Assembly: GCA_007280515.1 (NCBI GenBank)
Contig: QYPL01000004.1
Location: 1 to 64,000, forward strand
Direction: 5' to 3'
DNA: 64,000 nt
Source: Sediminibacterium sp.
Lineage (GTDB): Bacteria > Bacteroidota > Bacteroidia > Chitinophagales > Chitinophagaceae
The position numbers and the translations under genes are program-made. Below the pieces are notes generated by a model, which had not been told where the DNA came from, searched no databases, and was given only the letters and a program-made list of their open reading frames with translations. The first letter of the stretch is position 1. The number at the start of each line of letters is the position of its first letter. Of the stretch, positions 44,959 to 54,701 are shown piece by piece.

Positions 44959-46619
44959 TAAGCTTGTTTTTTCCAATTTTTATATTGGTTCATTAATCCG
45001 TTGGTAGAACTATCGTGGCTATTAATAGCTTCGTTATTTTCTAATTCAGGTAAAATTTTATTGGCAAGTTGCTTACCTAATTCAACACCCCATTGGTCAT
45101 AACTAAATATATTCCAAATAACCCCTTGGGTGAAAATTTTATGTTCATACAAAGCAATTAAAAAACCTAATGTAGAAGGGGTCATTTTCTTTACTAAAAA
45201 AGAGTTGGTAGGTTTATTACCTGCAAAAACTTTAAAAGGAGTTAGAAACTCAATTTCTTTATCTGTTTTTTTACTAGTAGTTAATTCTGCTACTACTTCC
45301 GCATTTGTTTTTCCATTCAACAAAGCTTCTGTTTGCGCAAAATAATTACTTAATAATTTATCATGATGGTCGCCAATAGGGTTGTGGCTAATAGCAGGTG
45401 CTATAAAATCACAAGGAATGACTAAAGTACCCTGATGTATTAATTGATAAAATGCATGTTGGCCATTGGTTCCTGGTTCTCCCCAAATAACAGGGCCTGT
45501 GCTATAATTAACAGCTGTACCATTGCGGTCAATATATTTACCATTACTTTCCATATTGCCTTGTTGGAAATAAGCTGCAAAGCGGTGTAAGTATTGGTCA
45601 TAGGGTAGGATGGCTTCCGATTGTGCGCCAAAGAAATTCGTATACCAAATACCTAATAATGCCATCACCACAGGAATATTATTTTCAAACTTTTCTGTTT
45701 TAAAATGGTTGTCTGCATCATGTGCTCCTTTTAATAAAGCTTCAAAATTATCATAGCCAATAGTTAAAGCAATAGATAATCCAATGGCACTCCATAAAGA
45801 ATATCTTCCACCTACCCAATCCCAGAACTCAAACATATTCTTTCTATTAATACCAAATGCATTTACCAATTTTTCATTCGTACTTAAGGCCACAAAATGC
45901 GTTGCTATATGTTTTTCATCCAATGCTTTTTCTACAAACCAAGTTCTTGCCGTATGGGCATTGGTCATGGTTTCTTGGGTAGTAAATGTTTTAGAGGCAA
46001 TTAAAAATAAAGTTTCTTCTGCATTTAGTTTTTTCAAAGTTTCTGCTATATGCGTACCATCCACATTGCTTACAAAATAAACTTGAATACCTTCTACCCA
46101 ATAAGGCTTTAAAGCCTCTGTTACCATTACAGGCCCTAGGTCAGATCCACCAATACCAATATTAACAATAGTTTTAATTTTCTTTCCTGTATATCCTTTA
46201 TGCTCACCACTATGTATAGCATTACAAAAGGCTTTCATTTGCTTTTGTACTTTTTTAATTTCAGGAAGAATGTTTTGTCCATCCACTAAAATACTTGTAT
46301 CCGTAAAATTTCGAAGGGCTGTATGAAGTACGGCTCTATTCTCTGTTTCATTAATGGTATTGCCTTCAAACTGTGCTTTAATAGCATTTTCTAAACCACA
46401 TTCTTTAGCCAATTGTAAAAGAAGTTGTACTGTTTTTTCTGTGATAATATTTTTCGAATAATCAAATAAAAGTTCGGGTGTGGAAATAGAGTATTGTTCA
46501 AACCTAGATGGATCCGCTGCAAACAAATCTTTCATTTGTTTACGGTTCATTTCTTCCTCAAAATGCTTTTTTAATACGAACCAGGCCTGTGTGGATGTTG
46601 GGTTTATTCTTTCTAACAT
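44958..46619 (-). CDS. pgi: Glucose-6-phosphate isomerase
   Basis: A 553-residue glycolytic and gluconeogenic enzyme that interconverts glucose 6-phosphate and fructose 6-phosphate. [13 protein letters not shown], the [10 protein letters not shown] phosphate-binding loop, [20 protein letters not shown] and [18 protein letters not shown] are all in place, as is the C-terminal QWGVELGK. Length is normal. It is followed by an overlapping GNAT gene and lies downstream of ltaE on the same strand. Confidence 0.97.
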   Translation of the reverse strand: MLERINPTSTQAWFVLKKHFEEEMNRKQMKDLFAADPSRFEQYSISTPELLFDYSKNIITEKTVQLLLQLAKECGLENAIKAQFEGNTINETENRAVLHTALRNFTDTSILVDGQNILPEIKKVQKQMKAFCNAIHSGEHKGYTGKKIKTIVNIGIGGSDLGPVMVTEALKPYWVEGIQVYFVSNVDGTHIAETLKKLNAEETLFLIASKTFTTQETMTNAHTARTWFVEKALDEKHIATHFVALSTNEKLVNAFGINRKNMFEFWDWVGGRYSLWSAIGLSIALTIGYDNFEALLKGAHDADNHFKTEKFENNIPVVMALLGIWYTNFFGAQSEAILPYDQYLHRFAAYFQQGNMESNGKYIDRNGTAVNYSTGPVIWGEPGTNGQHAFYQLIHQGTLVIPCDFIAPAISHNPIGDHHDKLLSNYFAQTEALLNGKTNAEVVAELTTSKKTDKEIEFLTPFKVFAGNKPTNSFLVKKMTPSTLGFLIALYEHKIFTQGVIWNIFSYDQWGVELGKQLANKILPELENNEAINSHDSSTNGLMNQYKNWKKQA

Positions 46620-46681
46620 GTTTATAATTTCTCTTTTATAATCTCTTTATTAATCTCTGTTTATAATTTCTCTTCTATAAT
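46620..46681. repeat. Imperfect direct repeats between ltaE and pgi
   Basis: Two 23-base copies of GTTTATAATTTCTCTT followed by TATAAT or CTATAAT stand at 46620-46642 and 46659-46681. Shorter degenerate copies lie between them. The second copy includes the ltaE stop codon. Confidence 0.65.
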
Positions 46682-47688
46682 TTTTCGATGGTTTCTAATG
46701 TGCTTGCTAGCATCTCATTCGTAATATCTAAATGAACTACAAAACGAATAAGTGCAGGTGTCATGGCTATAACTAAAATATTTTTTTCTTTTAAAGCAGC
46801 TGCTAATTGAGTAGCATTGTATTTTCCTTCAATATGTGCAATCACTATATTGGTTTCTACTTCAAAAATTTCTTTTACAAAATCCTTTTTTAATAAAGCA
46901 TCTTTAATGTGCAATGCCTTGGTATGATCTTCTTTTAATCTTTCAATATGATTGTCTAATGCATAAATACCCGCTGCTGCTAAAGAACCTGCCTGACGCA
47001 TACCGCCTCCGAAAACTTTACGCCAACGTCTTGCTTTTTTTATAAAAGGGGTAGAGCCCAGTAATACACTTCCCACAGGGGCGCCTAATCCTTTGCTTAA
47101 ACAAATAGAAATAGAATCAAATACTTTTCCATATTGTGAAGGGTCTTCTTTTTTATGCACAATGGCATTGAATATTCTCGCGCCGTCGAGGTGTAAGCCT
47201 AAGCCATTGGACTTAGCTACTTTTTGAATGGCTTCTATTTCTGAAAAATCATAACAAGCGCCTCCGCCCCGGTTGCAGGTATTTTCTAAGCTTACTAACT
47301 TAGAAATAGGCTTGTGTATATCATCTGGGTGAATGGCCGCCAAAACTTGATCTGCTGTAATTCTTCCTCGGCTTCCACGCAATAATTTCACCGAACAACC
47401 TGAATTAGAGGCTATGCCTCCGCCTTCGTATTGGTAAATATGGGATAATTCCTCACAAATAACTTCGTCACCCGCCTGGGTATGGGTTTTTATAGCCAAT
47501 TGATTGGTCATCGTGCCGCTTGGGCAGAATAGACCTGCTTCCATCCCAAACAAACTAGCTGTTTTAGCTTCTAATGCATTAATACTTGGGTCTTCGCCGA
47601 ATACATCATCGCCTAATGGAGCAGCCTGCATATAGGCTAACATAGCAGGGCTGGGAAGGGTTACGGTATCGGATCTAAAATCTATCAT
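46675..47688 (-). CDS. ltaE: Low-specificity L-threonine aldolase
   Basis: A 337-residue PLP enzyme that splits threonine and allo-threonine into glycine and acetaldehyde. [51 protein letters not shown] and the PLP lysine K199 in [12 protein letters not shown] are characteristic. It stands apart from glycine metabolic genes. A repeat-rich spacer separates it from pgi, which lies downstream on the same strand. Confidence 0.93.
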   Translation of the reverse strand: MIDFRSDTVTLPSPAMLAYMQAAPLGDDVFGEDPSINALEAKTASLFGMEAGLFCPSGTMTNQLAIKTHTQAGDEVICEELSHIYQYEGGGIASNSGCSVKLLRGSRGRITADQVLAAIHPDDIHKPISKLVSLENTCNRGGGACYDFSEIEAIQKVAKSNGLGLHLDGARIFNAIVHKKEDPSQYGKVFDSISICLSKGLGAPVGSVLLGSTPFIKKARRWRKVFGGGMRQAGSLAAAGIYALDNHIERLKEDHTKALHIKDALLKKDFVKEIFEVETNIVIAHIEGKYNATQLAAALKEKNILVIAMTPALIRFVVHLDITNEMLASTLETIEKL

Positions 47689-47788
47689 GTTGCGAAGATA
47701 AATCTCGAGGGGTGATTATCCTCATAAATTTTGATGAATTCACCCCATTTTGGCCTAAAAAATGTGCATAAATGCTTTGTAATCAATA

Positions 47789-47820
47789 TTTGCATAATTA
47801 ATCGCAAAATCGTACCTTTG
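47789..47820 (+). promoter_or_regulatory. Promoter for rpoD
   Basis: TTTG at 47789-47792, a 20-base spacer and TACCTTTG at 47813-47820. This is one of the best matches in the window to the Bacteroidota primary-sigma promoter. It leaves a leader of about 90 bases before the rpoD start codon. Confidence 0.7.
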
Positions 47821-47915
47821 CCGACTGACATTGGTTAATTTATTCATATATTAACTAATTGTTGGCACAACTTTTTTAGACATTTCAACGTTATACATTT
47901 AAATAAATTCTTTGC

Positions 47916-48773
47916 ATGAGGCAGCTTAAAATTGCTACACAGATTACCAACAGAGATTCTCAAGCGGTTGAAAAGTACTTACAAGAGATTTCTAAGATTT
48001 CAATGATCAATCCTGAAGAGGAAACCACTTTAGCGCAACGCATTAAAATGGGTGATCAACGCGCTTTGGACAAATTAGTCCAAGCCAACCTACGTTTCGT
48101 AGTATCTGTTGCAAAACAATACCAACACCAAGGCTTGTCTTTATCTGATTTAATCAATGAAGGAAACTTAGGCTTAATCAAGGCAGCACAGCGTTTTGAT
48201 GAAACAAAGGGTTTTAAATTCATTTCTTATGCTGTTTGGTGGATACGTCAATCTATTTTGCAAGCTTTAGCGGAGCAAGGTCGTTTAGTTCGTTTACCAC
48301 AGAACAAAATTGGTACTTATAATAAAGCCAACAAAGCCTATATGGCTTTTGAGCAAGAACATGAGCGTGAACCTTCTACCGAGGAATTGGCAGGTATATT
48401 GGAAATGTCTGAGACTGAAATCAACAATATTTTCCAGTCAAATACCCGTCATACTTCTTTGGATGCACCCGTGCATGAAGCAGAGGATGTAGCCATGGGA
48501 GATTTATTAAAAGGTGGAGACGAAACCGACGAAGATGTGATGAAAGATTCTTTAAGAGAAGAAATTCGTCGCGTACTTAAGTCGTTGAGTCCTAGAGAGG
48601 CAGAGATAGTTAACGCATATTTTGGTTTAGATGGAGAGAACGGCGTTACTATTGAGCAAATTGGTATTAAATACGATTTAACGAAGGAAAGAATAAGACA
48701 AATTAAAGAGCGTGCTATTAAACGTTTACAAAAAGCAAGATATAGCAACGCACTAAAGGCTTATTTGGGCTAG
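47916..48773 (+). CDS. rpoD: Primary RNA polymerase sigma factor (sigma-70)
   Basis: A 285-residue primary sigma of the Bacteroidota type. Region 1.2 begins near SQAVEKYLQEISKI, region 2 has ANLRFVVSVAKQYQ, GNLGLIKAAQRFDETKGFKF and AVWWIRQSI, region 3 follows, and region 4 has LSPREAEIVNAYFG and ERIRQIKERAIKRLQ. There is no region 1.1 extension, as is normal for this phylum. It should direct transcription from TTTG/TAnnTTTG promoters such as those noted here, including its own. Confidence 0.96.
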   Translation: MRQLKIATQITNRDSQAVEKYLQEISKISMINPEEETTLAQRIKMGDQRALDKLVQANLRFVVSVAKQYQHQGLSLSDLINEGNLGLIKAAQRFDETKGFKFISYAVWWIRQSILQALAEQGRLVRLPQNKIGTYNKANKAYMAFEQEHEREPSTEELAGILEMSETEINNIFQSNTRHTSLDAPVHEAEDVAMGDLLKGGDETDEDVMKDSLREEIRRVLKSLSPREAEIVNAYFGLDGENGVTIEQIGIKYDLTKERIRQIKERAIKRLQKARYSNALKAYLG

Positions 48774-48789
48774 TAGTATACAATATTAT

Positions 48790-48829
48790 AAAGCCCCTTC
48801 AATCCGAGGATTTGATGGGGCTTTTTTTT
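48790..48829 (+). terminator. Intrinsic terminator after rpoD
   Basis: AAAGCCCC pairs with GGGGCTTT at the base, with a further imperfect stem (TTCAATCC with GGATTTGA) above it, and is followed by eight or more T residues. Confidence 0.9.
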
Positions 48830-48948
48830 AGCCAAGATTTTGTTGATGATTTGATAATGAAGAAAGTAAAAGGATTGAATAGGATAAAATAGAATTTTGA
48901 AGAATAAATAAAGTTTGAATAAGTAATACAGTAGATAATAAACAAGTT

Positions 48949-49884
48949 ATGGAAACAGAAAAAGTAAGCATTTTAATTATAGGTTCAGGACCTGCAGGTT
49001 ACACCGCAGCTATTTATGCAGCGCGTGCGAACATGAAACCATTGTTATACCAAGGTATTCAACCAGGTGGTCAATTAACCATTACTACTGAAGTAGAAAA
49101 CTATCCTGGTTATCCAGATGGTATTCAAGGCCCTGAAATGATGGTGCATTTTGAAAAGCAAGCGGCTCGCATGGGTACCGATATTCGTTATGGTTTAGCC
49201 ACTAAGGTAGATTTTAGCGGAACCGTAAAAAAAGTATGGATTGATGATGAAAAATTAATTGAAGCCGACGCGGTAATTATATCAACAGGGGCTAGTGCAA
49301 AATGGTTAGGTATTCCGAGTGAAGAAAGATTAAATGGTTTTGGAGTAAGTGCATGCGCCGTTTGTGATGGATTCTTTTTTAAAGGAAAAGAAGTAGCCAT
49401 TGTAGGAGCGGGAGATACCGCTGCAGAAGAAGCACATTATTTATCAAAAATGTGTACCACCGTGCATATGTTTGTGCGTAAAGAAGCCATGCGTGCTTCT
49501 AAGGTTATGCAAGATAGAGTGATGAATACACCCAATATTAAAATCTATTTTAATACTGAGACCGATGAAATTTTAGGAGAGAAGAAAGTGGAAGGAGTGC
49601 GTATTTTAAATACAAAAACAAATACTAAAGAAGTAATTCCAGTAAGTGCCTTTTTTGTAGCTATTGGCCACACACCTAATAGCGGTATTTTTAAAGACTA
49701 TATTACCATGGATGAAACAGGTTATATTCTTACAGAACCTGGTACCACTAAAACTAATATGGAAGGTGTATTTGCATCAGGCGATGTACAAGATAAAAAC
49801 TACCGTCAAGCAGTCACTGCTGCGGGTAGTGGTTGTATGGCAGCTCTTGACGCAGAGCGTTATTTAACTTCAAAAGGCCATTAA
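48949..49884 (+). CDS. trxB: Thioredoxin-disulfide reductase
   Basis: A 311-residue FAD/NADPH enzyme that reduces thioredoxin. The FAD site GSGPAGY is at 12-18, the redox pair is C136-A-V-C139, and the NADPH site is VGAGDTAAEEA. It ends with GVFASGDVQDKNYRQAVTAAG. The stop codon overlaps the ATG of folB by one base (TAATG). Confidence 0.96.
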   Translation: METEKVSILIIGSGPAGYTAAIYAARANMKPLLYQGIQPGGQLTITTEVENYPGYPDGIQGPEMMVHFEKQAARMGTDIRYGLATKVDFSGTVKKVWIDDEKLIEADAVIISTGASAKWLGIPSEERLNGFGVSACAVCDGFFFKGKEVAIVGAGDTAAEEAHYLSKMCTTVHMFVRKEAMRASKVMQDRVMNTPNIKIYFNTETDEILGEKKVEGVRILNTKTNTKEVIPVSAFFVAIGHTPNSGIFKDYITMDETGYILTEPGTTKTNMEGVFASGDVQDKNYRQAVTAAGSGCMAALDAERYLTSKGH

Positions 49885-50255
49885 TGTCTAGCGCCCCTCA
49901 TATGCGCATTAGTTTAGACAAACTAGTATTCTTTGGCTATCATGGATTATATGCAGAAGAAAAAAAATTAGGCAATACTTATATTGTAGATGTAATTATT
50001 GATTTTACGCCGAAGCAATCAAGTATTCATCATTTAGAGCAGACCATTGATTATGTGCAGGTATATGCACTTATTAAAAAACGGATGGCCATACCAACGC
50101 CTTTATTAGAAACCTTGGTGGGTAATATGCTAGATGATATTTTAAATACAGAATCACTGGCCGAAAAAGTAATGGTTAAAATTACCAAACAACATTTACC
50201 TATTGCTGAATTTGAAGGGACTGCGTCGGTTTCAATGGAAAAATCAAGAAGCTAA
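49884..50255 (+). CDS. folB: Dihydroneopterin aldolase
   Basis: A 123-residue folate-pathway enzyme that converts dihydroneopterin to 6-hydroxymethyldihydropterin and glycolaldehyde. The N-terminal segment LDKLVFFGYHGLYAEEKKLGNTYIVD and PLLETLVGNMLD match the family. It is translationally coupled to trxB. The related FolX epimerase cannot be excluded but is less likely in this phylum. Confidence 0.9.
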   Translation: MSSAPHMRISLDKLVFFGYHGLYAEEKKLGNTYIVDVIIDFTPKQSSIHHLEQTIDYVQVYALIKKRMAIPTPLLETLVGNMLDDILNTESLAEKVMVKITKQHLPIAEFEGTASVSMEKSRS

Positions 50256-50294
50256 ATTATTGCTAAATTTAAGTTTGTTACTGAACTTAAGTAA

Positions 50295-51653
50295 TTATAT
50301 TTTTTTATTTTTCCAACGCATAGAATGCATATAAAAATAGGAGGGTACTAGCAGAGAAATCCAATAAATAATTTCACATATCCAACCAATAGTAATGGGC
50401 AATTGGAAATATTCAATAGTTAAGTAGGCATAAATAATGTAAATAATAATAGCTAGAAATTCAATGGCTAAATTTATTTTTGACTGACCCGATCCTGTCA
50501 CTGCATTTAACCAAATAGTAGCAATAGACATAAGTACCAATGCAAAGGAAACCACTCTTAAAAACGGAATTCCATCTTGCATAAAACCTTCTCCTTGTCC
50601 ATAAATAGAAAGAAAAGGTCTTGCAAATACATTTAATAATAAACATACCATTATTGCAAAGCCTACACTCCACTTTACAATTTTATTAATTAAGGGAATG
50701 ACTTTATCCTGCATGCCCTGTCCAATAATATTACTGACCATGGTATTAGCGGTAGCTGCAAATGCCCATGTAAAGCTTCCAAAGAAACCGAATATATTAC
50801 GCATGGCATTGGATACCGCTAAAGCTTGTTCCCCTCTATGTTCAATTAAAATATAAAAGAATTCCCAGCTTATAATGCTAATCATATACTGCATCATAAT
50901 AGGAGAAGACTGTACTAAAATTAATTTTATATAGTCCCACTGTACTGAAAAGCTTTTGAATAGTTCAAAGCGGGCGCCAATTTTTTGATAGTGAATGACT
51001 AAGTATATAACTAGTAGTCCCATCACTTCAGATATAATGGAAGCATAGGCTGCTCCATTTAGTCCCATGGATGTAAAACCAAAATGACCAAATATTAAAT
51101 TGTAATCAAAAAAGATATTAAAAATAGCTTCTGTAGCCGTTCCAATAATTAAAAATTTACTTTGGTTGGTACCCACAAGAAGGGCATTGCGCATTTGATA
51201 AATAAATAGAAAGGGGATACCCCAAATTCTAATTTTTAAAAATTCAATAACTTTATCGGCTCTTTCCGTATCGTGCAGTACACTATGAAATATACTAGGG
51301 GCAATAAAATAAGTAAATAAAATTCCTACTACTGATAAGAATAAAGAGATAATAACTCCTTGAGAAAACAAGACCCCAATTTCATCCACTCTATTTTCTC
51401 CAGCCCTTCTAGAAATAAGGGCTTGTAAGCCATTGTTTAAACCCTGACCCATCACCCCAAAAATTAAGTAAAAGACCCCAGTTATACCTCCAATAGCCAA
51501 GGCCTCTGAACTTAATGCACCTAAGAATATATTATTAATGACAAAGTTCACTTGAGGCACCATAATAGCTAGAGCAATGGGCAAGGAAATAGCTAAAATT
51601 TGCTTACTGCTAACAGTAACTTGTAACGAAGGGGTGGCTTTACTCGAACTCAT
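50295..51653 (-). CDS. MATE family efflux transporter
   Basis: A 452-residue transporter with twelve predicted helices. VPQVNFVINNIFLGALSSEALA at the N-terminus and two homologous six-helix halves fit the MatE family. It probably exports drugs or metabolites in exchange for Na+ or H+; no substrate is readable. The ATG at 51653 is preferred: a start ten codons upstream (51683) would pass through the -7 box TAGATTTG (51667-51660). Confidence 0.9.
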   Translation of the reverse strand: MSSSKATPSLQVTVSSKQILAISLPIALAIMVPQVNFVINNIFLGALSSEALAIGGITGVFYLIFGVMGQGLNNGLQALISRRAGENRVDEIGVLFSQGVIISLFLSVVGILFTYFIAPSIFHSVLHDTERADKVIEFLKIRIWGIPFLFIYQMRNALLVGTNQSKFLIIGTATEAIFNIFFDYNLIFGHFGFTSMGLNGAAYASIISEVMGLLVIYLVIHYQKIGARFELFKSFSVQWDYIKLILVQSSPIMMQYMISIISWEFFYILIEHRGEQALAVSNAMRNIFGFFGSFTWAFAATANTMVSNIIGQGMQDKVIPLINKIVKWSVGFAIMVCLLLNVFARPFLSIYGQGEGFMQDGIPFLRVVSFALVLMSIATIWLNAVTGSGQSKINLAIEFLAIIIYIIYAYLTIEYFQLPITIGWICEIIYWISLLVPSYFYMHSMRWKNKKI

Positions 51654-51659
51654 ATTTTG

Positions 51660-51667
51660 CAAATCTA
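51660..51667 (-). promoter_or_regulatory. -7 box directly before the MATE gene
   Basis: On the minus strand TAGATTTG ends six bases before the ATG at 51653, which predicts a leader of only a few bases. Confidence 0.4.
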
Positions 51668-51726
51668 CAATTAGTTTTAGCAAAGAACTGCCTCTTTTTT
51701 TATATCATTGCATAAGAATTAGCACT

Positions 51727-52512
51727 ATGGCCAACAAGAAAATAGGATTTTATGGGAAATTAGAAAGCAACGCTAATAATAAGGTAGAGAACTTATATAT
51801 CATTGTAAATAATAAAAGTATTGTTTTTGTTGTAAAGCATTTAGTAAGTAATAAATTCGTATCTGTTGAACATTTTGAACAAACCGAAGAATCTAGCAGT
51901 TGGAGCCCCTTATTAGCTTACTTGCAAAATAATTCAAGCCTTATTCAGAACTATTATAAAAATATATTTCTTGTCATTAATAGTAATAGGTTAATACTCA
52001 CTCAAACCGATGCTAAAGAAAATCTTTTATCAGCGGCACATGAATTGGAATTAATTCATGGTCATAAATTAGAAGAAGAAATTTATACCAGCTCACTAGG
52101 AGATAAGCATTTTTTAATTTATGGCATAGCAGATGAATTATCTGCCATACTTAATAGGTATTTCCCTTCAGGTAAATGGCAGCATTATGCTAGTTGTTTC
52201 TTAGGTAATGTGCTTGATAGTGAAGTGCAGGTAAGAATTTTTGAAGATTGTTTTATTGTATATATTGTTGAAAATGGTATTACAAAACTTTTGAATTATT
52301 ATCCTTTAGAAGGGGAAGAGCAGAATATTTATACAGTACTCAATAGCTGTATCAATGCAGGAATTAATACCAATACTTTTTTGCTTAAAGTTTGGGGATA
52401 TGAACTAGGTAAGCATAATTTCATTACTAAAATAGCGCCGTATTTTGCAGCCAAGCAAATCATTCAGATTGAGCAAGTACCTAATGCTTATTCATCTTAT
52501 TTTATATTTTAA
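51727..52512 (+). CDS. DUF3822 family protein
   Basis: A 261-residue protein of a family found beside rsmD in many Bacteroidota. It has no signal peptide, membrane helix or recognisable catalytic motif. The sequence alternates beta-strand-like and helical segments in two halves (about 1-130 and 131-261). It is the first gene of DUF3822-rsmD-fau-lpxK-rnr, and its stop overlaps the rsmD start by one base. The function is not known. The ATG at 51727 is preferred to upstream starts that run into the MATE promoter. Confidence 0.75.
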   Translation: MANKKIGFYGKLESNANNKVENLYIIVNNKSIVFVVKHLVSNKFVSVEHFEQTEESSSWSPLLAYLQNNSSLIQNYYKNIFLVINSNRLILTQTDAKENLLSAAHELELIHGHKLEEEIYTSSLGDKHFLIYGIADELSAILNRYFPSGKWQHYASCFLGNVLDSEVQVRIFEDCFIVYIVENGITKLLNYYPLEGEEQNIYTVLNSCINAGINTNTFLLKVWGYELGKHNFITKIAPYFAAKQIIQIEQVPNAYSSYFIF

Positions 52513-53045
52513 TGAGAATTATTTCAGGCAAATATGGAGGTAGAAGAATTAGTCCTCCGGCTAATATGCCTCATACAAGGCCTACCACCGATGTGGCAAA
52601 GGAAGGACTATTTAATATTTTACAAAGCAGGATTAATTTAGACGGTGCCAGTACCTTAGACTTATTCGGCGGCACTGGTTGTATTAGTTATGAATTAGCT
52701 TCAAGAGGGGCTACTTCTTTAACCATTGTGGAGAAGGATAGTCAAATGCTTGATTTTATTAAAAAAAATATTGAACTGCTTAAAATAGAAAATGCACAAA
52801 TAGTACGCATGGATGTTTTTCAATATTTAAATACATGTACCCATCAGTTTAATTTTATTTTTGCAGGCCCACCTTATGCTTTAACTACTATTGACGATTT
52901 ACCAAGAATTATTGTAGAGCGAAAATTAATTTCACCAGAAGGATATTTTATTTTAGAGCATACGCCTCGTAATAATTATGAAAGTTTTGCAGGTTTTAGT
53001 TTCCATCGTAATTATGGCGCTACGGTATTTAGTTTTTTCGAATAG
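52512..53045 (+). CDS. rsmD: RsmD family 16S rRNA (guanine-N2)-methyltransferase
   Basis: A 177-residue SAM-dependent methyltransferase. MRIISGKYGGRRI, TRPTTDVAKEGLFNIL and TLDLFGGTGCISYELASRGA are typical of RsmD, which methylates G966 of 16S rRNA in E. coli. The catalytic motif IV, usually DPPY or DPPF, reads G119-P-P-Y here. The start overlaps the DUF3822 stop codon. Family assignment is strong; activity of this variant is open. Confidence 0.88.
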   Translation: MRIISGKYGGRRISPPANMPHTRPTTDVAKEGLFNILQSRINLDGASTLDLFGGTGCISYELASRGATSLTIVEKDSQMLDFIKKNIELLKIENAQIVRMDVFQYLNTCTHQFNFIFAGPPYALTTIDDLPRIIVERKLISPEGYFILEHTPRNNYESFAGFSFHRNYGATVFSFFE

Positions 53046-53059
53046 TTAAAACGAAATCT

Positions 53060-53623
53060 ATGTTAAAGTCAATTGCTAGAAAAGAATTATTAGCTAAAAG
53101 AAAAAATTTGACTGCAAGCGAATGCCTTAAATGGGACGACTTACTGTTAATACAATTTCAAAAACTTGACTTTTCGAATGTACATACAGTGGCTAATTTT
53201 TATCCACTTGAAAATCATAATGAGCCTAATAGTTTATTATTTACTCGTTTCTTAAAACTAATGATTCCTGGTATACAAATGGTTTATCCAGTGGTTAATA
53301 TGGTTAATGCGACCATTAACTTTTATAAAGAATCAGAAGAGATTCAATACAATGATTGGGGAATTGCAGAACCTACTAGTACTGAAATGGTGGAGCCATC
53401 AATCATTGGTGTAGTCATTGTGCCCTTAATTGGATTTGATCTTAGAGGGCACCGTATTGGTTATGGGAAAGGCTTTTATGATAAATACTTTGAAAAATAC
53501 CCTACAGATAGGCCTAGAATTGGGGTTTGCTATTTTGAGCCCCTTTCAAATATTGAGGATACCCATGAATTTGATGTACCTTTAACCCATTGTATTACGC
53601 CTTGGAATAGTTATGAATTTTAA
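53060..53623 (+). CDS. 5-formyltetrahydrofolate cyclo-ligase
   Basis: A 187-residue ATP-dependent enzyme that converts 5-formyl-THF to 5,10-methenyl-THF. RKELLAKRKNLTA at the N-terminus, VPLIGFDLRGHRIGYGKGFYD and the C-terminal FDVPLTHCIT are diagnostic for the family (YgfA/Fau/MTHFS). Its end overlaps the lpxK start by 11 bases. Confidence 0.92.
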   Translation: MLKSIARKELLAKRKNLTASECLKWDDLLLIQFQKLDFSNVHTVANFYPLENHNEPNSLLFTRFLKLMIPGIQMVYPVVNMVNATINFYKESEEIQYNDWGIAEPTSTEMVEPSIIGVVIVPLIGFDLRGHRIGYGKGFYDKYFEKYPTDRPRIGVCYFEPLSNIEDTHEFDVPLTHCITPWNSYEF

Positions 53624-54701
53624 CAATGTATTTTTAAAATCCTTTAGAGTTTTACTTTTACCATTTGCACTTATCTATGGTTGGATTGTTTTTGTAAGGA
53701 ATTGGATGTATGCTAAGCAGTATCTCAAATCAACTTCATTTAATGTTCCCCTCATTTGCATTGGTAATTTATCTATGGGTGGGACGGGTAAATCGCCGAT
53801 GGTAGAACATCTGCTTTCCATCCTATCCGAAGAGTATAAAATAGCTACTTTAAGTAGAGGGTATAAAAGAAAAACAAAGGGGTATGCCTTAGCAAACGAT
53901 GCTTCCACCGCTTTAGAAATTGGAGATGAACCGATGCAGTTTCATTTAAAATTTCCAATTGTAGCAGTATCGGTTGGAGAACGACGCATTGAAGCCGTGG
54001 CTCAGTTAATTCAAGATGTACCAAAAGTAGAGGCCATTATTTTGGACGATGCTTTTCAACATCGAGAAATTAATGCAGGATTTAATATTTTGTTAACAGA
54101 GTATGACAATTTGTTTTGTGACGATTTTTTTATTCCCACCGGAGATTTAAGAGACGATAGAAAATCGGCTAGAAGAGCAGATATTATTATTGTTACCAAA
54201 TGCCCCGCTAGTTTAAGTTTGGAAGAAAAAGATGAAATTACAGAAAAAATAGACCCTGCTTTGCACCAGCGTTTGTTTTTTACGACCATCGCTTATGGAA
54301 CACCTTATCATATTTATAACCCAGCCGATCAATGGGTTTTAACTTTGAGAGACGAAGTATTACTGGTTTGTGGAATTGCCAACCCCATACCTTTAAAAAA
54401 TTATTTACATGAAAACACTAATACGTATTATCAATTAAGTTATAATGATCATCATATTTTCTCTATTGAAGACTTACAAGAAATAAAAGAAAAATTAGAT
54501 GATATTCAATCAAAAAGCAAACTAATATTAACGACAGAAAAAGATGCTGTAAGACTGGTAAAATATAAAGAGGAGCTACATGCTATGCCTTTATATGTAT
54601 TACCTATAAAGCCAAAATTTTTATTTGAAGCGGAGACTATTTTTAATGAGCTCGTTAAAAATTATGTTGCACAATTTTACAAAAAAATAAATGGGAACTA
54701 G
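53613..54701 (+). CDS. lpxK: Tetraacyldisaccharide 4'-kinase
   Basis: A 362-residue inner-membrane kinase that adds the 4'-phosphate to the lipid A precursor, so the organism makes lipid A. An N-terminal membrane segment (about 10-28) is followed by VPLICIGNLSMGGTGKSP, with GGTGKS at 56-61 as the phosphate-binding loop, then ILDDAFQHREI. It overlaps both neighbours by 11 bases and so is likely translated together with them. Confidence 0.93.
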   Translation: MNFNNVFLKSFRVLLLPFALIYGWIVFVRNWMYAKQYLKSTSFNVPLICIGNLSMGGTGKSPMVEHLLSILSEEYKIATLSRGYKRKTKGYALANDASTALEIGDEPMQFHLKFPIVAVSVGERRIEAVAQLIQDVPKVEAIILDDAFQHREINAGFNILLTEYDNLFCDDFFIPTGDLRDDRKSARRADIIIVTKCPASLSLEEKDEITEKIDPALHQRLFFTTIAYGTPYHIYNPADQWVLTLRDEVLLVCGIANPIPLKNYLHENTNTYYQLSYNDHHIFSIEDLQEIKEKLDDIQSKSKLILTTEKDAVRLVKYKEELHAMPLYVLPIKPKFLFEAETIFNELVKNYVAQFYKKINGN

